A program made the position numbers and the translations under genes. Under the pieces are notes generated by a model. The model saw only the letters and a program-made list of their open reading frames with translations. It did not search any database and was not told where the DNA came from. Shown in pieces: positions 38,966 to 49,714 of a stretch of DNA of 64,000 nucleotides (positions within the stretch are counted from its first letter, which is position 1; each line of letters opens with the position of its first letter). Source of the DNA: Adiantum capillus-veneris. Its lineage: Eukaryota > Streptophyta > Polypodiopsida > Polypodiales > Pteridaceae. The stretch covers positions 6,885,806 to 6,949,805 of the forward strand of contig CM043954.1 in NCBI GenBank assembly GCA_014529385.2, given 5' to 3'.

Positions 38966-41764
38966 GTGTTGGTACCTTTTCCCACTAATGTGCCTCCTAG
39001 AGGTATTCCTTTTGTTTCCTCGTGTGTACAGGAGCGTGTTGCTATTGATAGTATTTGGACCTTCATGCAATCTTTATCTCGACTCACTCTTCAAATCAAG
39101 CGCGACCATCGACACAAACAGGTGTTTCTTGTCCGTGGTCGCACTATTCCACTTGTAAATCCTCTTTCTTTTGATAAATCAATGAAGAGCTCAGTTTCTG
39201 CGTACATGATTTATGTCAAAGAGTCTCTAAAAGCTAATAATGTTTCATCAAATGAAAATGATAGGAATCAAGAAGAGTTAGACTTGTCTACTTTTCTAAA
39301 AGGATTCCAAGATGTGTTCATCGATGATATCCCTATGGACCTACCTCCAAAACGAGGGGATGATGACCATCGTATTGAGCTCCTTCTAGGAAGCTCACCG
39401 CCTAACAAACCTCCTTATCGAGTCTCACAAGCTCAACAAGAGGAGATTATGAGGCAAGTACAGGAGTTGGTAGACAAAGGGATGGTGAGGCCTAGTTCCT
39501 CTCCCTTTTGTTCTCCAGTCCTTTTAGTGCAAAAGAAAGATGGTACATACCGTATGTGTGTGGACTATCAAGCACTAAACCATATCACTATCAAAAACAG
39601 ATTTCCAGTGCCTCGGGTAGAAGATCTGTTTGATAAGCTAGAAGGCTCTACCTACTTCAGTAGGATTGACCTTAAGAGTGGCTATCATCAAATAAGGATA
39701 GTGGATGAAGATATCCTAAAGACCACGTTTCGCACAACATTTGGTCTTTATGAATATCTAGTCATGCCCTTTGGCTTGACTAATGCACCAGCTACTTTCA
39801 ATCGTCTCATGGAGAAACTTTTTAGACCATATCGTAAATTCACTGGAGTGTTCTTTGATGATATCATCATCTACTCCAAGTCTTTGGAGGAACATAAGCA
39901 ACATCTCCAAGTGATTTTTCAAGCCTTGAGGGAGAACAAACTTTTTCTCAACCAAAATAAAAGGGAATTCTTCCTTCAAGAGATTCAATATCTAGGTCAT
40001 ATTATCTCTCACGATGGTATTCGTATGGATCCATCAAAGTTAGAGGTAATAAAATCATGGCCTAACCCAAGGAATCTACATGAGCTAAGAAGCTTTATTG
40101 GTATGTGTGCATACTATAGACACTTCATAGCAAAATTCTCTCAAGTAGCAGGACCACTACACGACTTAACAAAGAAGAACGATAAGTTTGTATGGACTGC
40201 TAAGGAGCAAAATCCTTTTGAAAAACTCAAAGAGAAGCTTACTTCCCAACCAGTCCTCGTGCTTCCGGATCTCTCAAAGCCATTTGAGGTCCAATGTGAT
40301 GCTTGTGGTGATTGCCTTGGAGCGGTTTTGCTTCAAGAAGGGCATGCCATAGCATATGAGAGCCGAAGGCTCAATAGTGATGAACGAGTCTTGGGCATTT
40401 ATGAGAAAGAGCTTTTAGCTGTTCTACATGCCCTAGACACATGGAAGCACTACCTATTGGGGACTCCATTTATCCTACGAACCGACCACCAAAGTCTCAA
40501 GTATTTCATGACGCAAACCAAGCTTTCTGACAAAAAAATGAGGTGGGCAAATTTTCTTTCGCAATTTAATTTCCATATTGCTCACATAGCTGGTAAGCAC
40601 AATCAAGTTGCCAATGCACTTTCACGACGACCAAAAGTTAATGCAGTGTATATAGCTACTCACAATGATCTATCCTCTATGATAGATGAGTATGCTACTG
40701 ACCCTGACTTTAGAGACATAATGTCAGCCCTTGCTTTGGGGAAGAAAGAGGAACCATTCACCTTGCAGGATGGTTATCTTCTCCACGGCACTAGGCTATG
40801 TGTTACCCATTCCCTTCGTGAGAAAGTTATGTATGAATCCCATGCTCCTCCATATGCAGGGCATAGAAGTATTCAACCTACTCTCCGAGGAGTAGAGACG
40901 TATTTCTATTGGCCTACCATGAAAGTGGACATACAAGAGTATGTTTCAAAATGTGTAGTATGCCAAAAGACCAAGTATGATAGAGGGAAGCAACCTGGAT
41001 TACTCCAGCCATTGCCTATTCCAAATTCACCATGGGAGAGTATATCCATGGATTTCATCTTTGGATTACCCAAGTCTATCCATGGGAATACAGGAATATG
41101 GACAATAGTCGACAGGTTTAGCAAGCAAGCACATTTTATTCCTGTCAAAAAGACTATTAAGGCACATCGAATGGCAAATCTCTTTATATCTCAGATTTTC
41201 AAGCACCATGGATTACCCACATCCATCGTGTCCGATAGAGATCCTAGAATGACCAGTAATTTTTGGAAAGGTCTCTTTGAAAATCTAGGAACAAGATTGA
41301 ATCTCTCTTCGGCCTATCACCCACAAACGGATGGCCAAAGTGAGATAGCCAATCTTACGATACTTGATCTACTCAAGACTTATGTTACCGAAGTAGATCA
41401 ACGCTCACAATGGAAAAAGTATTTACCTCTAGTAGAGTATGCCTACAATAATATTGTCCATACTTCTACGAGGAAAGCACCTTTCGAGATCATAGAGGGA
41501 AGACCTAAAAGTCCCTTGCTACTCAAAGTACATGGGAAGATCTTCGCCGCCGATGAGTATAGCCGTGACCTACAAGAATCTTTTCAAAAGATTAGGGAGG
41601 CTATAGCCATCTCTCAAGAAAGGCAAAAAGCTGTTGCTGATAAGCACAGAAGAGTCTTAATGTTCAAAGAAAATGATTGGGTCTTACTCAAGTTTCCTAA
41701 GGCTCGATTAAGGCAAACGACGGGCAAAAATCCTACGGGCCATCAAAGTATTATGCTAAACTAG
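38966..41764 (+). pseudogene. Chr-2 pol: RT, RNase H, integrase
   Basis: 932 residues, starting at a TTG after an upstream stop, so the start is not real. RT has SRIDLKSGYHQI, FGLTNAPATFNRL and the catalytic F-F-D-D near residue 297. RNase H has VQCDACGDCLGAV, EKELLAV and RTDHQSL. The integrase zinc module is HAPPYAGH with CVVC; the core has Asp in SMDFIFG, Asp in VSDRDPR and Glu in GQSEIA. The frame ends early at 41762-41764 through loss of one A near 41752 relative to Chr-3. The first 45 residues do not resemble the equivalent part of Chr-1. Confidence 0.85.
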
Positions 41765-42129
41765 CAAAAAGATACTATGGTCCTTTCCAAATCTTGAAGC
41801 CCATCAATGAGACGGCTTATCAACTCAAGTTGCCCAACCATTAGCTTATACACAATGCCTTTCATGTAAGCCTACTTAAGCCCTACAAAGGAGAGCCACC
41901 AACTGAACCCATTATTGAAGACCCTCCCGAAGTTGAAGACCAAGAAGAGGTGCTACAACCCGAAGCTATCCTTCGGCATGAAGACAAGGTACTACGACAT
42001 GGTAAGATAATCTGACGGTACCTTATTAAGTTCAAAAATTATCCTTTTGAAGATGCTAGATGGATGCAAGGAGTACAACTTAAGGATAGTATGAACCTTG
42101 TCAATGCTTACAATGCTACATTAGAGTAA
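41753..42129 (+). pseudogene. Chr-2 integrase C-terminus and chromodomain (shifted frame)
   Basis: Continues pol in the next frame. Stops at 41842-41844 (TAG where Chr-3 has TGG) and 42013-42015 (TGA where Chr-3 has CGG). The chromodomain-like stretch runs from HEDKV to NYPFEDARWMQ, near 41980-42075. The natural stop is TAA 42127-42129. Confidence 0.75.
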
Positions 42130-42489
42130 GCAAATGTACAAATTTATTTTAAATGACTCATGTTTTTGTCTTATAAGACTAGTCCTCTTTTTAATTGTGC
42201 TCAAATTTAACTAGTATGCATGCTTAGAATCATGTTTGTGATGACGACGTCTCTCAAACACCAAGTAGAATTTGTCACTCTACTTTGGGAGAATGAAATG
42301 GACTAAAGAGCAGACATGCTTGCGGCAGCTATGTCTCCCAAGCACCAAATGGATTAGTCATCCATCTTGGAAAGATGTCGTAGGGCAAAAAAGGGATCCT
42401 CTACCTGCTACGTACGATTGACTAGTGACTAAGGCTTTATCTCTTCTACCTCATAGTCGAGGACGACTATGATTTCAAGAGAGAGGTAA
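42130..42489 (+). other. Chr-2 3' untranslated region
   Basis: Non-coding and shared with the other chromovirus copies; it ends in the AAGAGAGAGG purine tract. Confidence 0.7.
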
Positions 42490-43043
42490 TGACTGAAAAT
42501 CTAATATCTATCCAACCCAAATGATTTTCTCATATTAAATTGATCACTTAATGTGGGAGAATAAACGGGAACAAGTGTTAAGATATAGATATGTGCTTAT
42601 AGATCTATCTCAACACGGGGCCAATAGTAAAGGGGCCCAAATGGGAGATGGTATATCAAGAGCAAGGCTAACCAATGGAGCATAAGACCTTAGGGTTAGC
42701 TTCATTGAAGACCTCCAATAATGTGTGTAAAAGTCCTTTGACCTTAGGTAAGCTAGGGCTGAGCTTGAGGTGGGAACCCGGCCCAAACTCGAGGTGCTTG
42801 TCGTGCTTGAGGTGCTTGTCATGCTTGAGGTTCTTGAATAAGATGCTTGAGGTGCTTGGCTGGCTCCATGCTTGAGGTGCTTGACTTGGTGCATGATTAA
42901 GGTGCTTGAGGTGCCTTGAGAAGCTTGCCTGAGATGCTTGTGGGAACACCCCCTACTTCAAGTGCTTAGTCATGCTTGATGACTAAGGGGCTTGCTCATC
43001 CAAAGTCAAAAAGATCCCTACAAGGAGGGGGGCGAGCCTACAA

Positions 43044-43065
43044 GGGGGGGGGGGGGATGAGAGAG

Positions 43066-43109
<44 letters not shown>
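43044..43109. repeat. G13 run and (AC)n microsatellite
   Basis: 13 G, a short GA-rich link and about 21 AC units inside the LTR. AC tracts at the equivalent place occur at 46312-46335 and 61697-61730. Confidence 0.9.
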
Positions 43110-43110
<1 letters not shown>

Positions 43111-43921
43111 GGGAAGCCCTAGCTTGAAGAGGCAGCAAGGACACTTGTCAAGTTCCTCCTCATGTTGCCCTCATGGTGTGCCTAAAACCTATTGGTTGGC
43201 TACCCAAGGGGTCCAATGATAATAAAGGATATTTAATTAATTTATTTTGCATTTATCAAGTCCTCTCTCTCAAAGGGGAAAGGGGGACACTTGTCCCAAG
43301 GCTATCCCTGTTGCTTGTAATGGCTCCTGCTTGTGATTGGCTAGGCCTGGAGGGGTCCAATGAGCTTCAAGCATGAGCTACAAGGGGGGGTCGACCCAAG
43401 CAAGCTAGGGGGGTGCTTAGGGGGTATGCTCACCCACACACACTCACAAACACTCTCATGGTGTACTATGCAAAGTGCAAGAGCTCCCTCTCTTTCTCCA
43501 AGCAAGTAGAGGTTGAGAGCCTACACCAACACTCTTGGCTATGGAGTGCAAATCCATCCAAGAGCCATGCTTCAATGCTTGAGCTTGCCATCTATTTCTT
43601 CTTCATTACTATGCTATTATGTATGCTAGCACAAGAGTTATGATAAGTGAGGAACTAGCTCTTTCACGTATGAAATGTTTCTTCTTCCTCTTCCCTACCC
43701 TCATTCCCTGCTAGCTCTCTCCACCTTCGAAGGTGTTTGAGGTCTTGGGACTGAGGCTTGGTATAGTTAAAGCTTTCTTCAAGTTTAGGTTATGCTATGA
43801 TGGTGATGCATGAAGCTTTCCATCTTCATTGCTTCACCTAGGTCACAAGGAACACAAAGAATGTATTGTAACAAGTCTCTCTTTATGGGAGAAATCATAA
43901 TACAAATGCCTATTGGAGGGG

Positions 43922-43947
43922 GGACCGGCTCCACATAAATCCGGTCC
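43922..43947 (+). promoter_or_regulatory. Conserved LTR hairpin, copy 3
   Basis: Perfect arms GGACCGG and CCGGTCC with loop CTCCACATAAAT. Confidence 0.6.
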
Positions 43948-44131
43948 TCAACTGTTGTCATGTTCTCTAAATTCTCTCTTACAAAAGTATTGTATATGCC
44001 AAGTTAACTAATTGCTATGATTATGTTGCTATCTTCAATTATGTCAACCCGCTATGCTCACAAAATCATTTCTTGAAAGTACTCTCATTAAATTCCGCTA
44101 CTCTCAAATTGAATAGGCAAATTCCATTACA

Positions 44132-45410
44132 AGATGAGTATGCTATTGATCCCGATTTTAGAGATGTGATTTCAGCCCTTGCACTAGGGAAGAAAGAGGA
44201 ACCATTTACTATACAAGATGGTTATCTTCTCTACGACAATAGACTATGCGTTACTAGCTCACTACGTGAGAAAGTAATGTATGAATCTCATGCTCCTCCT
44301 TATGCAGGGCGTAGAGGGATTCATTCTACCCTAAAGGGGATTGAAACATATTTCTATTGGCCTACCATGAAAGCAAACATACAAGAGTATGTTTCTAAAT
44401 GTGTGGTATGCCAAAAGACGAAGTTTGATAGAGGGAAGCAACCTGGATTACTTCAGCCTTTGCCAATCCCTTATTCACCATGTGGGAGCATATCCATGGA
44501 TTTTATCTTTGGATTGCCTAAGTCTATCCATGGGAATACGGGAATATGGACGATAGTAGACAGGTTCAGTAAACAAGCTCATTTTATACTTGTCAAAAAG
44601 ACTATCAAAGTCCATCAAATGGAAAACCTCTTCATTTCAGAAATCTTTAAGTACCATGGCTTGCCAATGTCCATAGTGTTGGATAGAGATTCTAGAATGA
44701 CCAGTAATTTCTGGAAGGGTCTCTTTGAGAATTTAGGAACAAGGCTAAACTTCTCTTCGGCCTATCACCCGCAAAAGGATGGCCAAAGTGAAATAGCGAA
44801 CCTAACAATTCTCGATCTACTAAAATCCTATCTAACGGAAGTAGATCAAAGATCCCAATGGGAGAAGTACTTACCCTTAGTGGAGAATGCCTACAAGAAC
44901 ACTGTACATACTTCCACGGGAAAAGCACCTTTTGAGGTAATTGAGGGAAGATCAAAAAGTCCCTTGCTACTTAAGGTACACGGGATGATCTTTGTTGCAG
45001 ATGAGTATAGCCGAGACCTACAAGAATCTTTCCAAAAGATTAAGGATGCTATCTCTATCTCACAGCAAAGGCAAAAGGTTGCTGCTGCTGACAAGCACAG
45101 AAGAGCCCAAGCCTTTAAAGAAAATGATTGGGTCTTACTCAAATTTCCCAAGTCTCGATTACGGCAAACGACGGGCAAGAATCCTACGGGACACCAAAAG
45201 TACTATGCTAAGTTAGCAAAAAGGTACTATGGTCCCTTCCAGATTCTTAGGCCAATCAATGAGATGTCCTATCAACTCAAGTTGCCAAACCATTGGCTCA
45301 TACACAATGCTTTCCATGTGAGCCTACTAAAGCCTTACAAAGGAGAGCCACCTCAAGAACCAACTATTGAAGACCCATTGGAGATCGAGGACCAAGAAGA
45401 GGTGTTGTAG
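44132..45410 (+). pseudogene. Chr-3 integrase (RNase H tail to integrase C-terminus)
   Basis: The open frame extends artificially back to 44073 in the LTR. It holds the zinc module (HAPPYAGR with the second His changed to Arg, then CVVC), Asp in SMDFIFG, Asp in VLDRDSR and Glu in GQSEIA, then a full integrase C-terminal domain ending in the conserved LPNHWLIHNAFHVSLLKPY. TAG at 45408-45410 ends the frame, where Chr-2 has CAA (41956-41958). Gag, protease and RT are missing, so it cannot move by itself. Confidence 0.85.
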
Positions 45411-45581
45411 CCCGAGTCCATTCTTCGACATGAAGACAAGGTACTAAGAGGCGGTAAGACTATCCGGCTAAATCTTATTAAGTTTAAGAATTATCCTTTT
45501 GAAGATGCTAGATGGGTGCAAGGCATACAATTAAAGGATAACCTAAACCTTGTCAATGCTTACAATCCTTCCCTAGAGTAA
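45411..45581 (+). pseudogene. Chr-3 chromodomain
   Basis: Same frame after the TAG and otherwise intact: HEDKVLRGGKTIRL ... LIKFKNYPFEDARW, then the tail ending at TAA 45579-45581. About 55 residues, the size and W/Y pattern of a chromovirus chromodomain, which binds histone marks. Confidence 0.8.
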
Positions 45582-45932
45582 GCAAATGTACAAATGTTTA
45601 AAATGAACAAAGTTTTTGTCTTATAAGACTCTCTGTTTCTTTATTGTGCACAAAAATGAAGTAGTATACATGCTTAGATCAAGTTTGCGGAGACCACGTC
45701 TCTCGAACACCAAGTAGAGCTTGTCACTCTACTATGGAAGTCTGATAGGACTAATGTGCAGACATGCTTGCGGCAGCTTAGGCTCTCAAGCGCCAAATGG
45801 ACTAGTCATCCATTGTGAATGATGTCGTAGGGTAACATAGGGATCTCTACCCGCTAGGAAAAGGACTAATGAATATGCTTTATCTTCTCTACCCCATAGT
45901 CGAGGACAAATATGATTTCAAGAGAGAGGTAA
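45582..45932 (+). other. Chr-3 3' untranslated region
   Basis: Same conserved block as the other copies; the purine tract AAGAGAGAGG is at 45920-45929. Confidence 0.7.
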
Positions 45933-47530
45933 TGTCATAATAATCAATATCTGATTCTCCTAAATGATTTTCTCATGTTAAATTGATCATTTAATATGGG
46001 GAAGAGCCAGGGGAGAAAAGTCTAGAATATTGGTTAAGCTAGCAGACCGGACCATAGTAGGGATCCAAAGGAGGGAAAATAGGGATCCAAAGGGGGGGCC
46101 ATCTGCAAAAGAAAAATGTGCAACAATGGGCTTAAAAAGACCCTAAGGTTCAGCCCATTAAGACTTCCAAAATGCTAAGTTTCCAAAATTCAAAGGTTGT
46201 GTCCAAAGCCCAAACACTAGGGAAATTGGATGCTTAGTGTATGTCACAAAAAGTCTTTGTCAATCCCTACATAGGAGGGGGCGAGCCTTGCAAGTAGCGG
46301 ATGAGAGAGAAACTCACACACACACACACACACACAAGCTCCCTTTACACAAAGAGAATGAGGGACACGTGTCAGCTCCCTAGCCCAGATGCCCACAAGG
46401 TGTACCCAATTCCTATTGGATGGCCTTGGAGGTGGACCAATGAGAATTAGGCTAGAGTAAATCTAGTTTAATTAATTTAAAAACACTTAATAAAAGAACC
46501 AATAAGAATTAAGCTCTCTAGAAGACTATTGGACAGTCTCCCAAGGGGACCAATGAGCATTCAACAGCCCAATGGCTTGCCTGATTCCTATTAGCCAGGA
46601 GGAAAAGGGGTCCAATGAGAGTTTAGTTGAATTATTAAATTACCTAAAGCTCTCACAAAAGGGGAAAGGGGGACACATGTCAGAAGGCTATCACTTATGC
46701 TACTTAATTGTCATTGGCTAAGCCTGGGGAGGTCCAATAGGATGCTAGCATGAGTAATTAGGAAGGGGGGTCGACCAAGAGAGAGAGGGGGGTGATTTTT
46801 GCAAGGCATTATCACCTACACACTCACACTATCTCATGTGCGAAGTAAAGAAGACTCTCTCTCCTTCTCAAGCTTTAATGGAAAGCTTATCACCTACTCC
46901 AAGCTTGTGAGAAGGGAGGCCTACACCAACAACTCTTGGCTTTGTGATGCAAATCCAACCAAGATCCAAGCTTCAATGCATGCTCATCTCCTCTACCATG
47001 CTAATTACTAAGCTAAGCTATGCTAATATGAGTGATTATGTGAGGAGATGTACATCTTTCTCGTAAGAATACTCCTTCTTCCTCTCAATCTACTCTCATA
47101 CCCCGCTAGCTCTCACCATCTTCGAAGGTGTGTGAGGTCTTGGGTCTGAGACCGTGAGGGAATTGATGTTTTGTTTGATAAGTATTTTGAGTAGTGCATG
47201 AAGTTTCCATCTTCATTGCACTAGCTAGTATTGAAGGAACACAAGAAATTGTATTGTAAAATGTCTCTCTTGATGGGAGAAACCATAATACAAAGCCTTT
47301 TGGAGGGGGGACCGGCTCCATGCAAATCTGGTCCTCAACTGTTGTCAATTGCTTAATTTCTCTCTCTTTTGAAGTATTGTTCATGCTATCTAACTAGGTG
47401 TTATGCTTTTTGTTGCTTTCTCCACCCAAGCACTCTTGTTATTATCATTAGGAGTCTATTCTAATGAAATGCTCACTATGTTCATGCTATTTTTCGCTAC
47501 ACACAAGTTACTAGGCCATTAAATGTTACA
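45933..47530 (+). repeat. Chr-3 3' LTR (1598 bp)
   Basis: Starts TGTCATAATAATC and ends AAATGTTACA. More diverged than the Chr-2 LTR. It has an AC tract at 46312-46335 and the hairpin at 47309-47334. LINE sequence follows directly, so the LINE was the insertion target. Confidence 0.75.
47309..47334 (+). promoter_or_regulatory. Conserved LTR hairpin, copy 4
   Basis: Arms GGACCGG and CTGGTCC: one pair is G-U in RNA, the other six are Watson-Crick. The loop is CTCCATGCAAAT. Confidence 0.55.
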
Positions 47531-47884
47531 GACCTTACTGGCCCTGTCATCCTCTTCGGGGACTTCAACATGGTAGAATCATTGGAGGACAGACACATGC
47601 AAAAAGGGAAAATGTTATCAGGGGCCAAGAAGAGGGAATGTGATCTACTTATGACTCACCTTGGCCTTTGGGATATAGGCACTCTTGGAGACTTCACATG
47701 GCAGAACTACTCATCAGGAGTAAACACTAGGAAAGCCCGGCTCAACAGATGCTACATTAGCAATGAGATGGCTAAAGTGTATAGTAGGGTAAAAGCTAAA
47801 CCTCGACACACTTCATGCGCCTCAGATCACTACCCGGTAGTGATCACTCTCGATGATAAATCCACCAAGATTAGGAACCACTAG
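47531..47884 (+). pseudogene. LINE endonuclease C-terminal half
   Basis: Encodes VILFGDFNMV and, near the end, SDHYPVVITLD, the classic Asp/Asn and Ser-Asp-His motifs of L1-type endonucleases. The N-terminal half is missing at the junction with the LTR. Confidence 0.85.
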
Positions 47885-48430
47885 TTCCATACTGACACTT
47901 CACTATTTCAGTTAGAGGAAGTGCAGCTCGATATTCAAGCTATCTGCTCAATCCTTTGCTAGAGGTCGCACTCCTACCAAATCTTGGTCAATCACAATCA
48001 CACATACTCAGAGGGCTCTTATTCAGTTTGGCAAACAGGTCACGAAGATAAGAAGGAAACGAAAGGACCATATATCTAGAATCTCTACGTTCAGTGGAAC
48101 CAGAGGTACAAACCAAGATTTCCACCTTAAGACATCAACTTAAGGCAGAGAAGGACCTCACCCTTCTTCACACTGCAGCCTTTTTCAAGGATTGGTGGGC
48201 TAGCAAAATCAATAAGCCCACTAAGGAGATGTTCAGGTTCTTCGTAGGAAACACCAGAGAGAGTCTATTCCCTTACTGTCCCATGAGGGAAAATAGGCTG
48301 CCTCCGAGGAGGAAAACACTGAACTAGTTAAGGATCACTTTTCAACCCTCTTTAGCCCCTTAGAGAAGGTAGATGAAGATGTCAGTCAGGCTAGGGCAGC
48401 TGTAAGCCGCTACAAGAAAAAAGTGACCCC
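47885..48430 (+). pseudogene. LINE endonuclease-RT linker, degraded
   Basis: Several frames with stops; 48094-48327 is one open part with a Lys/Glu-rich region typical of the linker before RT. Nothing else recognised. Confidence 0.5.
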
Positions 48431-49178
48431 CCCATCTATCCACTGAACTAGATACAAAGCTGTCAGAAAAGGAGATCAAGAGGGCCATCGACTCTCTGAA
48501 AACCAATAAGACCCTTGGGATAGATGGCTTACCAGCTAAGTTTTACCAAACCTTCAAAGATTGGATCACCCCCATTCTTCTATTGGTCTAGGAAGAAGCC
48601 GTTCGGCATGTGGCCCTACCAGTTAAAATTAACATAGGTATTATCAAGCTCCTACATAAGAAAGGTCCCAAGGAAGTTCTCACTAATTGGCGGCCCTTGA
48701 TTATGCTCACCTCTGCGTATAAGATATTCGCTAAGGCCATAGCAATAAGGATCTCCCCTGCTCTATCTGAATGGCTATGCGCATTGAGCAAAAGGGATTC
48801 ATCAAAGGCCGGAAAATATTGAAATCAATTATTGCATTGTGGGAAGGCATTGAGTATGCAGAATCTACATGCCAGGACTTCGTGTTTGTTAAGGTCGATT
48901 TTGACAAGGCTTATGACAGGCTGGAATGGTCATTTTTAGTGGATTTCCTTACAATGATGGGGTTTGGGCTTAACTTGATTATTTTTAGCAGAACCTTATT
49001 GGGTAACACCCAAGCTCGGGTGGCCCTGAACAACCTGATCTCTAAGCCCTTCCCGCTCAATCGCTCAGTACGGCAAGGATGCCGCTTGGCACCACTTTTA
49101 TTTTCTATTACCTCTAACTCACTCAACTGGCTAGTCAAAGCCAGGAACGAGGATGGTGTTACCATATACATGTGGTAG
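48431..49178 (+). pseudogene. LINE reverse transcriptase, N-terminal half
   Basis: Motifs LKTNKTLGIDGLPAKFY, NWRPLIMLTSAYKIFAKA, QKGFIKGR, then FVKVDFDKAYDRLEW with the first catalytic Asp and VRQGCRLAPLLF. An in-frame stop lies near 48589 and a frame change near 48790. It ends where the Copia-1 LTR begins. Confidence 0.85.
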
Positions 49179-49182
49179 TGAT

Positions 49183-49352
49183 GTGTGTGAACACACTAGG
49201 ACCGTCGGGGCATTTTTTCCCTCTTTAGGAGGTTTTTTCCCCGTGCTATCTATCTTTCCATTGCACACTAAGTAATACACTCTCTATTGTGTGCCTTGAG
49301 CTTCCTTCGTCTTCTCCAAGCTGTGTGTGTTTCTGCAGCCCTAATTCCAACA
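49183..49352 (+). repeat. Copia-1 5' LTR (about 170 bp)
   Basis: Begins TGTGTGTGAACACAC (start uncertain by a few bases) and ends ATTCCAACA, two bases before the primer site. Short for a plant Copia LTR but within range. Confidence 0.65.
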
Positions 49353-49354
49353 AT

Positions 49355-49366
49355 TGGTATCAGAGC
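49355..49366 (+). promoter_or_regulatory. Copia-1 primer-binding site (initiator tRNA-Met)
   Basis: TGGTATCAGAGC, the exact standard plant primer site, followed by a leader to 49714. Confidence 0.95.
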
Positions 49367-49714
49367 AGGTTGCGTCATCCCGGGCTTAGTTGCCAGCTAC
49401 TCCAGTACACGCCTACTCACTTTCTCCGATTTCAATGAGCTTTGGCGAGCGTTCGCAGGTCGACAAATACTTCGGGCAAGCTCGTAAAGCTCGGTCTGCT
49501 TAGATTTTCAATTTGGGCTCATTTTGGCCTCCATTTCCACTACAGGCAGGTCTGCATAGGCAATTTTGTCATTTTGTGTAGAATTTCTGTCAGTGTTGTT
49601 TTCTACATAATAGATGCCTTATAGTCTTCTACGGTTTGTGCTATATAGCACGTGTTGTTCCCGCTCTGTTTCTCCTATTTTGGGGTAGTTTTCACATCAG
49701 GTGCAGCATTTACC

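Larger units (their letters stand above)
38940..44131 (+). mobile_element. Chr-2: 5'-truncated chromovirus with 3' LTR
   Basis: Gag, knuckle and protease are missing; sequence starts in the protease-RT linker. It then has RT, RNase H, integrase, chromodomain, 3' untranslated region and LTR. It is the best preserved chromovirus pol in the window. Confidence 0.8.
42490..44131 (+). repeat. Chr-2 LTR (1642 bp)
   Basis: Starts TGACTGAAAATC and ends CCATTACA. Contains GTGCTTGAGG subrepeats (42790-42990), a G13 run (43044-43056) and an (AC)n tract (43067-43109). It is followed immediately by mid-pol sequence of Chr-3 and not by a primer site. Confidence 0.8.
44132..47530 (+). mobile_element. Chr-3: pol fragment joined to the Chr-2 LTR, with its own 3' LTR
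   Basis: Internal sequence begins at AGATGAGTATGC, equivalent to position 40685 of Chr-2, directly after an LTR end. The LTR-pol-LTR pattern is as expected from recombination or deletion between tandem copies. Confidence 0.75.

Noticed and set aside
39758-39988. Minus-strand ORFs opposite RT and integrase regions
   Set aside because: Shadows of the coding strand.
49355-49366. Possible tRNA-Met gene fragment
   Set aside because: Only the 12-base primer site is present, between an LTR end and gag; no tRNA fold.
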